Shown here one piece after another: positions 55,651-64,000 of a stretch of 64,000 bases of DNA. Where the stretch lies: contig JAOTON010000399.1 in assembly GCA_034440635.1 (NCBI GenBank), forward strand, positions 124,501 through 188,500, read 5' to 3'. Within the stretch, counting starts at the first letter, position 1; every line of letters begins with the position of its first letter. The translations under genes were made by a program, and so were the position numbers. The stretch comes from Lepas anatifera. Lineage: Eukaryota > Arthropoda > Thecostraca > Lepadidae. The notes under the pieces were generated by a model that saw only the letters and a list, made by a program, of their open reading frames with translations, was not told the DNA's origin and did no database searches.

Positions 55651-58374
55651 ACGGCGAACCCTACCACTTATTTGTTTGCTAGGGTACGGCTATTTCTTAA
55701 GCACTGACATGTTAAGAAAACCTCAAAGACGATTCACAAAAATAGTATTTTTGTCTGCTGACCCGTTGAGTGTAACACTAAGTGGCAAAACAAAAACTAA
55801 GGGAAAAATAATTGTTTGCCTCAATTTACGGTTAACCCTACAAATTAATCATTTTCAAGGATGTATGCTGTTTTTTCATCCCTGTTACCATTGGAAGTAT
55901 GAAAAGACCATTCACAAAAATATATTTTATCACTGATGACCCATTAAAAGTAACACCGAGCGGCTAAATAAAAACTAAGTAAAACACAATTTTTTTACCC
56001 AAATTCACGGCGAACCCTACAACTTATTTGTTTTCTAGGGTAAGGCTATTTCTTTAGCACTGACATGTTATGAAACCCTTAAAGACGATTCACAAAAATA
56101 GTATTTTTGTCTGCTGAACTGTTGAGTGTAACACTGAGTGCCAAAATGAAAATTAAGAGAAAAAGGGTTTTAACCTGTCTCCAAGGCAAACCCTACAACT
56201 TATTTATTTTCAAAGATGTAGGTGTTTTTTATCACTGGTACCTTTGGAAGTTCAAAAAGACCATTAACAAAAATATTATTTTTTTTTGATGACCCATTAG
56301 AAGTAACACTGAGTGGCTAAACGAAAGTAAGCAAAACACAATTTTCTACCCAAACTCACGGCGAACCCTACAACTTATTTGTTTCTTAAGGTACGACTAT
56401 TTCTTTAGCACTGATATACTAGGAAAGCCTTAAAGACAATTCACAAAAATGGTATATTTGCCTGCTGACCTGTTAAGTGTAACACTGAGTGGCAAAACAA
56501 AAACTAAGGGAAAAATAATTGTTTGCCTCAATTTACGGTGAACCCTACAAGTTATTCGTTTTCAAAGATGTAGGTGTTTTTTCATCACTGTTACCTTTGG
56601 AAGTGTGAAAAGACCATTCACAAAAATATATTTTTCACTGATGACGCATTAAAAGTAACATCGAGTGGCTAAAAAAAACTAAGCAAAACACAATTTTTTT
56701 AACCAAATTCACGGCGAACCCTACAACTTACTTGTTTTCTAGGGTATGGCTATTTTCTTAGCACTGACATGTTAAGAAAAAATTAAAGACGTTTCACAAA
56801 AATAGTATTTTTGTCTGCTGAACCGTTGAGTGTAACACTGAGTGCTAAAATGAAAATTAAGAGGAAAAAGGGATTTAACCTGTCTCCACGGCAAACCCTA
56901 CAACTTATTTGTTTGCTATGGTATGGCTATTTCTTTAGCACTGACATGTTAGGATAACCTTAAAGACGATTCACAAAAATATTATTTTTGTATGCTGAAC
57001 CGTTGAGTGTAACACTGAGTGGCAAAACAAAAACTAAGGGAAAAATAATTGTTTGCCTCAATTTACGCCGAACCCTAGAAGTTATTCATTTTCAAGGATG
57101 GAGGTGTTTTTTCATCATTCTTACCTTTGGAAGTTTGAAAAAAACCATTCACAAAAATATATTTTTTCACTGATGACCCATTAAAAGTAACACCGAGTGG
57201 CTAAACGAAACGAAGCAAAACACCATTTTTACCCAAACTCACGGCGAACCCTACAACTTATTTGTTTCCTAGGGTAGGGCTATTTCTTTAGCACTGATAT
57301 ACTAGGAAAGCCTTAAAGACGATTCACAAAAACAGTATTTTTGTCTGCTGACCCGTGGAGTGTAACACTGAGTGGCAAACGAAAATTAAGAGGAAAAAGG
57401 TTTTTACGTGTCTTCACGGCGAACCCTACAACTTATTTGTTTGATAGGGTATGGCTATTTCTTTAGCACTGACATTTTAACAAAACCTTAAAGACGATTC
57501 ACAAAAATAGTATTTTTGTCCAATGACCCGTTGAGTGTAACACTGAGTGGCGAAACGAAAATTAAGAGGAAAAAAGGTTTTTACCTGTCTTAACGGCAAA
57601 CCCCACAAATTATTTGTTTTTAAGGATGTAGAAGTTTTTTCATCACTGGTAACTTTGGAAGTTCAAAAAGACCATTCACAAAAATATTGCTTTTTCTGAT
57701 AACCCATTCAAAGTAACCCCGAGTGGCTGAACGAAAACTAATCAAAACACAATTTTTTACCCGAACTCACGGCGAACCCTACAACTTATTTGTTTCCTAG
57801 GGTATGACTATTTCTTTAGCACTGATATACTAGGAAAGCCTTAAAAACAATTCACAAAAATATTATTTTTGTCTGCTGACCCGTTCAGTGTAACACTGAG
57901 TGCCAAAACGAAAAATAAGAGGAAAAAAGTTTTTACCTGTCCCCACGGCGAACCCTACAACTTATTTGTTTGCTAGGGTACGGCTATTTCTTTAGCACTG
58001 TCATGTTACAAAAACCTTAAAGACGATTCACAAAAATATTATTTTTGTCTAATGACCCGTTGAGTGTAACACTGAATGGCAAAACGAAAAATAAGAGGAA
58101 AAATGTTTTTACCTGTCGTCGCGGCGAACCCTACAGCTGATTTGTTTGCTAGGGTACAGCTATTTCTTAAGCACTGAAATGTTAGGAAAACTTTAAAGAC
58201 GATTCCCAAAAACAGTATTTTTGTCTGCTGACCCGTTCAGTGTAGCACTGAGTGGCAAAACAAAAACTAAGGGAAAAATAAATGTTTACCCGAACTCACG
58301 GCAAACCCTACAACTTATTTGTTTACAAGGATTGGCTATTTCTTTAGAACTGATATATTAGGAAAGCCTTAAAA

Positions 58375-59870
58375 CAGCATTCGACTGAAACGGCTTTAAG
58401 TGTTATTACTGACACGGCACTTCGGGCTATGAACAGAGGTGAAATTTCGATTCTTGTCTTGCTTGATTTTTCTAAATGCTTTGATGTGGTGCCACACTCA
58501 AAACTTCTTCAAAAACTTGCACTCTACGGCATTGACACCCGCTGGTTCAGCAGTTACCTCGCAGGCCACACGCAGCAGGTGCAGATGCAGGCAGTTGATA
58601 GCTCAACGCGGCGTGGCTGCTTTGGAGGAGACAGTGTCCTCTCCAAAACTCGGCATATTCCTATGGGAATTTTCCAGGGAGGGGCCTTAAGTTGTACCTT
58701 GTCTTCTTTGTATGCCAATGATCTGAGCCTGTGCGTGGGCGATGATGTCACGATAGTGCAATACTGCGATGACACTCAGATCATGGTTACTGGCAAGAAG
58801 ATAGATTTATCAGATTTGGTCATTCGACTAGAAACTGCATTGAAGTCTGTATACCAGTGGTGTTGCTTAAACAAAATGAAACTGAACACGCAAAAGACTC
58901 AGATGATTGTTCTCGGTACTGGGGCAATGCTGCGCGACCTTCCCCCTGTTAGTTTGAACTTTTGTGGTGCCGTTGTGCAAGAAACGCGTTCAGTGAAAAA
59001 TCTAGGGGTATTAATCGATAGGCAACTAAATTATCAGTCGCATATTGATTTAGTAGCGCGAAAATGCACTGGAATTCTTGTGGCACTAAGTCACGCAAGA
59101 CATGTTATGCCGCGCTCGGCACTGAAATGCATAGTACAGGCTCTGGTATTGTCTGTCGTTAGCTACTGTGCCTCCGTGTACGGGTCTTGTGGTGCCACTC
59201 AGCTGCACCGTGTGCAAAAGATTGTAAATTTCTGTGCGCGTGTAGTGACTGGTCGGAGACGCTGCGAACATATTTCTGATGTTTTACCTCAATTAGGATG
59301 GTTCACAGCCCAGCAACTCGTCGAATACCAAACTACATGTGCTGTGCGACGTATACTTATGACTGGTTCACCGCCTCAGCTACTGGCGACCATAGGCCCG
59401 CCAGCCTCTAATTTACATAATCACGACACGCGCCGAGCGGGTCTTTTCACTCTTCCACAGATTCGAACAGAGAGTGGTCGCCGTAGACTCAACTTTCGTG
59501 GCGTTCAATTTCTCAATTCCACTGGTCTGAATGTTAATGACCCACTTTTTTGCAAAGCACTAAAGCAAATGATTTTAGCCAGAACCGACATCACTTGAAT
59601 TTTACACTTAACTGTTAGGAACAACCAGCAACTAGTCAGCCGTTTTCATTGTCTAGTCATGGGTGATATGTTTCGACGAAGTTTTTGAATGTTGTATGAT
59701 GTTTGTAAGTGAGTGAGTGGACATGTGTGTGTTCTAGGTGTGTTTGTTTTCTTGCTATTTCCCTCTTGTTGCATGAGCGCGGATTTTTTACTTCAATGAC
59801 GTGACAAGTGAAAAGCCCCTGTAATGGCGGACCTTCGTCGAATACACTGATTCTGATTCTGATTCTGATT
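58375..59870 (+). mobile_element. 5'-truncated LINE inserted in the satellite
   Basis: The satellite text breaks at 58373 (CCTTAAA) and resumes at 59870 (AAAGACGATTCAC). The short target duplication is about TTAAA. The insert starts directly within an RT frame and ends in a tandem TTCTGA/GATTCTGATT tail (about 59848-59870), as in LINEs with short repeat tails. The 5' truncation is typical of target-primed reverse transcription. The 3' UTR spans 59599-59847. Confidence 0.88.
58376..59598 (+). CDS. LINE reverse transcriptase, 5'-truncated, open frame
   Basis: The frame is open from the insertion boundary (first residues HSTETALSVITD) to TGA at 59598; the first methionine is at 58429 (389 codons). 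It shows LLDFSKCFDVVPHSKLL, then a region where PQGSxLGP is replaced by MGIFQGGALS, then the catalytic YCDDTQIMV, LNTQKTQMIV and the C-terminal half with LGVLIDRQLNYQSHI and VQALVLSVVSYC. The catalytic Asp pair is intact, in a YCDD rather than YADD context. The endonuclease and RT N-terminus are missing, so it is not autonomous. The L2/CR1-like assignment is by resemblance only. Confidence 0.85.
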
Positions 59871-62800
59871 AAAGACGATTCACAAAAATAGGATTTTTGT
59901 CTGCTGACCGGTTGAGTGTAACACTGAGTACCAAAATGAAAATTAAGAGGAAAAGGGGTTTTATTCTGTCTCCATGGCGATCCCTACATCTTATTTGTTT
60001 GCTATGGTATGGCTATTTCTTTAGCACTGACATGTTAAGAAAACCTTAATCACGATTCACAAAAATAGTATTTTTGTCTGCTGACCCCTTGGGTGTAACA
60101 CTGAGTGGCAAAACAAAAACTAAGGGAAAATAATTGTTTGCCTCAATTTACGGTGAACCCTACAAGTTATTCGTTTTCAAGGATGTAGGTGTTTTTTCAT
60201 CACTGTTACCTTTGGAAGTTTGAAAAGACCATTCACAAAAATATTTTTTTCACTGATGACCCATTAAAAGTAACATCGAGCGGCTAAAAAAACAAAGCAA
60301 AACACAATTTTTTACCCAAATTCACGGCGAACCCTACAACTTATTTGTTTTCAAAGATGTAGGTGTTTTTATCACTGGTACCTTTAAAAATAAAAAAGAC
60401 GATTCACAGATTTTTTTCTCTGATTCCCATTAAAAGTAACACCGAGTGGCTAAAAGAAAACTAATCAAAACACAATTTTTTACCCCAACTTACGGCGAAC
60501 CCTACACCTTATTTGTTTCCTAGGGTATGGCTATTCCTTTAGCACTGATATACTAGAAAAGCCTTAAAGACAATTCAACAATAATATTTTTGTCTGCTGA
60601 CCCGTTAAATGTAACACTGAGTGCAAAAACGAAAAATAAGAGGAAAAAGGGTTTTTACCTGTCTCCACGGCGAACCCTAAAACTTATTTGTTTGCTATGG
60701 TATGGCTATTTCGTCAGCACTGACATGTTAAGAATACCTTAAAGACGAATCACAAAAATATTATTTTTGTATGCTGGACCGTTGAGTGTAACACTGAGTG
60801 GCAAAACGAAAATTAAGGAAAAAACAACTGTTTGCCTAAATTTACGGGAAACCCTACAACTTATTTGTTTTTAAGGATGTAGGTGCTTTTTCATCACTGG
60901 TACCTTTGGAAGTTCAAAAGGACCATTCACAAAAATATTATTTTTCCCTGATGACCCGTTCAAAGTAACCCCGAGTGGCCAAACGAAACTAAGCAAAACA
61001 CATTTGTTTTACCCGAACTCATGGCGAACCCTACAACTTATTTGTTTGCTAGGGTATGGCTATTTCTTTAGCACTGATATATTAAGAAAACCTTAAAGAC
61101 GATTCACAAAAATAGAATTTTTGTCTGCTGAACCCTGAAGTGTAACACTGAATGGCAAAACGAAAATTAAGAGGAAAAAAGATTTTTACATGTCTTAACG
61201 GCGAACCCTACAACTTATTTGTTTTCAAGGATATTGGCGTTTTTTCATCACTGGTACCTTTGGAAGTTTAACAAGACTATTCACAAAAATATTATTTTTC
61301 TCTCATGACCCATTAAAAGTAACACCGAGTGGCTAAACGAGAAGTAAGCAAAACACAATTTTTTTACCCGAACACACGGCGAACCCTACAATTTATTTGT
61401 TTGCAAGAGTATGGGTGTTTCCGTAGCACTAATATATTAGGAAAGCCTTAAAGACGATTCACAAAAATAGTATTTTTGTCTGCTGACCCGGTGAGTGTAG
61501 CACTGACTGGCAAAAGAAAAACAAAGGGAAAAATAATTGTTTGCCTCAATTTACGGCGAACCCTACAACTTATTTGTTTCTTTGGGTATGGCTGTTTCTT
61601 TGGCACTGACATGTTAAGAAAACCTTAAAGACGATTCACAACAATAGTATTTTTGTCTGCTGACCCGTTGAGTGTAACACTGAGTGGCAAAACGAGAATT
61701 AAGAGGAAAAAAGGTTTTTACCTGTCTTCATGGTAAACCCTACAACCTATTTGTTTTCAAGTTTGTAGGTGTTTTTTCATCACTGTTACCTTTGGAAGTT
61801 TTAAAAGACCATTTACAAAAATATAATTTTTCACTGATGACCCAGGAAAAGTAACACCGAGTGGCTAAACGAAAACTAAGCAAAACACTTTTTTTTACCC
61901 GAATTCACGGCGAACCCTACAACTTATTTGTTTGCTAGGGTACGGCTATTTCTTTAGCACTGAAATGTTAAGAAAACCTTAAAGACGATTCACAAATATA
62001 GTATTTTTCTGCTGACCCGTTCAGCGTAGCACTGAGTGGCAAAACAAAAACTAAGGGAAAAATAATTGTTTACCCGAACTAAACGCGAACCCTACAACCT
62101 ATTTGTTTTCAAGGGTAGGGCTATTTCTTTAGCACTGATATATTAGGAAAGCCTTAAACGCGATTCAACAAATAGTATTTTTGTCTGCTCACCCGTTGAG
62201 TGTAACACTTAGGACCAAAACGAAAATTAAGAGGAAAAAGGGTTTTAACTGTCTCCACGGCGAGCGCTACAACTTATTTGTTTGCTATGGTATGGCTATT
62301 TCCTTAGCACTGACACATTAAGAAAGCCTTAAAGACGATTCACAAAAATAGTATTATTGTCTGCTGACCCGTTGTGTGTAACACTGGGTGGCAAAACAAA
62401 AACTAAGGGAAAAATAATTGTTTGCCTCAACTTACAGCGAACCCTACAAGTTAATCGTTTTCAAGGATGTAGGTGTTTTTTCATCACAGTTACTTTTGGA
62501 AGTATGAAAACACCATTCACAAAAATATTTCTTTTTCACTGATGACCCATTAAAAGTAACACCGAGTGGCTAAACGAAAACTAAGCAAAACATAATTTTT
62601 TACCCGAATTCACGGCGAACCCTACAACTTATTTGTTTTCTAGGGTATGGCTATTTCTTTAGCACTGACATATTAAGAAAACCTTAAAGACGATTCACAA
62701 AAATAGTATTTTTGTCTGCTGAACCGTTGAGTGTAACACTGAGTGCCAAAACGAAAATTAAGAAGAAAAAGGGTTTAAACCTGTCTCCACGTCGAACCCT

Positions 62801-62984
62801 ACAACCTATTTGTTTGCTATGGTATGGCTATTTCTTTAGCACTGACATGTTAAAAAAAACCTTAAAGACGGTTCACAAAAATATTATTTTTTTATGCCGA
62901 ACCGTTAAGTGTAACATTGAGTAGGAAAACAAAAACTAAGGGAAAAATAATTGTTTGCCTTAATTTACGGCGAACCCTACAACG

Positions 62985-64000
62985 GGTCAGCAGACACTCA
63001 ACGGGAGAGCAGACAAAAATATTAGTTTTGTGAATCGTCTTTAAGGTTTTCTTAATATGTCAGTGCAAAAGAAATAGCCATACTCAAGCAAACAAATAAA
63101 TTGTAGGGTTCGCCGTGAAGACAGGTAAAAACCTTTTTTCCTTTTACATTTTGTTTTGCCACTCATTGTTACACTCAACGGTTCAGCACACAAAAATACT
63201 ATTTTTGTGAATCGTCTTTAAGGTTTTCTTAATATATCAGTGCTAAAGAAACGGCCATACCCTAACAAACAAATAAATTGTAGGATTCACCGTCAGTTCG
63301 GGTAAAACAATTGTGTTTTGCTTAGTTTCGTTTAGCCACTCGGTCTTTCTTTTAATGGGCATCAGAGAAAAATAATTTTTTGTGAATGGTCTTTTTAAAT
63401 TTAGGTACCAGTGATGAAAAAACACCTAAAACCTTGAAAACAAATAAGTTGAAGGGCTCGCCGTGAAGACAGGTAAAAAAGTTTTTCCTCTTAATTTTCG
63501 TTTTGCCACTGAGTGTTACATTTCACGGGTCAGCAGAAAAAATAATATTTTTGTGAATTTTCTTTAAGGTTTCTTAACATGTCAGTGCTAAAGAAGTAGC
63601 CATACCCTAGCAAACAAAGAAGTTGTAGGGTTCGCCGTGAGTTCGGGTAAACAATTATTTTTTCCTTAGTTTTTGTTTTTCCACTCAGTGCTACAATGAA
63701 CGGGTGAGCAGACAAAAATACTATTTTTGTGAATCGTCTTTAAGGTTTTCCTATAATGTCAGTGCTTAAGAAATAGCCGTACCCTAGCAAACACATAAGT
63801 TGTAGGGTTCGCCGTGAAGACAGGTAAAAACATTTTTTCCTCTTAATTCTCGTTTTTGCACTCAGTGTTACACCCAACGGGTCATTTAACAAAAATAATA
63901 TTTTTGTGAATCGTCTTTAAGGTTTCTTTACATGTCAGTGCTAAAAAATAGCCGTACGCTAGCAAACAAATAAGTTCTAGGGCCCGCCGTGGAGAAAGTT
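62985..64000 (-). repeat. Satellite array in inverted orientation
   Basis: After GAACCCTACAAC (ending near 62983) the sequence continues GGGTCAGCAGAC and from there is the reverse complement of the array, for example TTTTGTGAATCGTCTTTAAG and GTAGGGTTCGCCGTGAAGAC. Monomers of both classes are visible in reverse. The array continues past the window end. Confidence 0.95.

Larger units (their letters stand above)
48910..62990 (+). repeat. 177-bp AT-rich satellite array, two monomer classes
   Basis: The landmark GAACCCTACAACTTATTTG recurs at 51061, 51238, 51414, 51592, 51769 and 51945, about 177 bp apart, and the pattern continues for about 14 kb. Class A monomers continue TTTGCTAGGGT(A)(C/T)GGCT ... 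CCTTAAAGACGATTCAC and CTGCTGACCCGTTGAGTG. Class B continue TTTTCAAGGATGTAGGTG ... AAAAAGACCATTCAC and TCTGATGACCCATTAAAAG. Most class A monomers contain the 17-bp dyad CAAAAATA-G-TATTTTTG. The recurring 60-codon frames simply reflect the period (177 = 3 x 59). Confidence 0.97.

Noticed and set aside
63626..63650. CENP-B box in the satellite (TTCGCCGTGAGTTCGGGT resembles it)
   Set aside because: The CGGG and the central A fall at the wrong spacing for the NTTCGNNNNANNCGGGN consensus.
49553..63715. Recurring frames of about 60 codons beginning MSADPLSVTL-like
   Set aside because: The satellite period of 177 is divisible by three, so each monomer yields the same chance frame. Stops recur every monomer and no domain is present.
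48910..64000. CRISPR-like array
   Set aside because: Repeats are full-length tandem monomers without unique spacers, in eukaryotic DNA.

Overview
The window looks like repeat-dominated DNA from a metazoan, most likely an invertebrate. Every open frame I can interpret belongs to a transposable element, and I see no intact host gene. The eukaryotic evidence is direct: APE-type non-LTR retrotransposons, a Ty3/Gypsy element with LTRs, hAT-type DNA transposons with 8-bp target duplications, tRNA-derived SINEs, long microsatellites and a 177-bp satellite array. I cannot name the species from sequence alone.

Layout. From 0 to 16.3 kb lies a mosaic of non-autonomous DNA transposons. Two families dominate. 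One is a TTAA-flanked element of about 0.8-1 kb whose interior is full of AGGTCA/TGACCT hexamers. The other is a 380-bp hAT-type MITE with CAGTGGCGGATC ends. Two larger TIR elements (6983-8057 and 8536-11180) carry target duplications but no recognisable protein. A 30-bp GC-rich minisatellite (2.2-2.5 kb), a (CA)n tract, a cluster of four AP-1-type heptamers and a GC-rich long-period duplication (13.9-15.0 kb) sit among them. A degenerate LINE on the minus strand fills 16.5-19.7 kb. From 20178 to 24952 is a complete hAT insertion with a perfect GTTTTAAC target duplication. It holds the C-terminal dimerisation region of its transposase and a large internal inverted duplication. From 26344 to 31697 a TTAA element has been split by a 4.5-kb Gypsy retrotransposon whose LTRs and 5-bp duplication (CATAG) are intact but whose pol is broken.

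From 34.1 to 36.2 kb is a disrupted tyrosine-recombinase gene of the Crypton/DUF3504 type, followed by a strong hairpin. From 36.26 to 41.16 kb two roughly 500-bp inverted arms enclose a composite of smaller elements, including a second, nested inverted repeat. Degenerate LINE reverse transcriptases occupy 41.1-42.3 kb and 43.1-46.4 kb. From about 47.5 kb to the end is satellite DNA: first three diverged 167-169-bp monomers, then (48.9-63.0 kb) a head-to-tail array of about 177-bp AT-rich monomers of two classes. Part of this array shows higher-order copies (8-mer and 5-mer offsets). A 5'-truncated LINE with an open reverse-transcriptase frame interrupts it at 58.4-59.9 kb. The array flips orientation at about 62.99 kb.

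How the parts relate. The region is best read as nested insertions next to, or inside, a satellite block such as pericentromeric heterochromatin (inference). The order of events can be read from target duplications: Gypsy into a TTAA element, TTAA element into TTAA element, hAT into a TTAA element, TTAA element into one arm of the hAT inverted repeat, SINE into MITE, and LINE into satellite. The most unusual signals are the TTAA family with its conserved dyad of nuclear-receptor-type half-sites, the hAT with an internal inverted duplication carrying an unfamiliar conserved peptide, and the structure of the satellite array.
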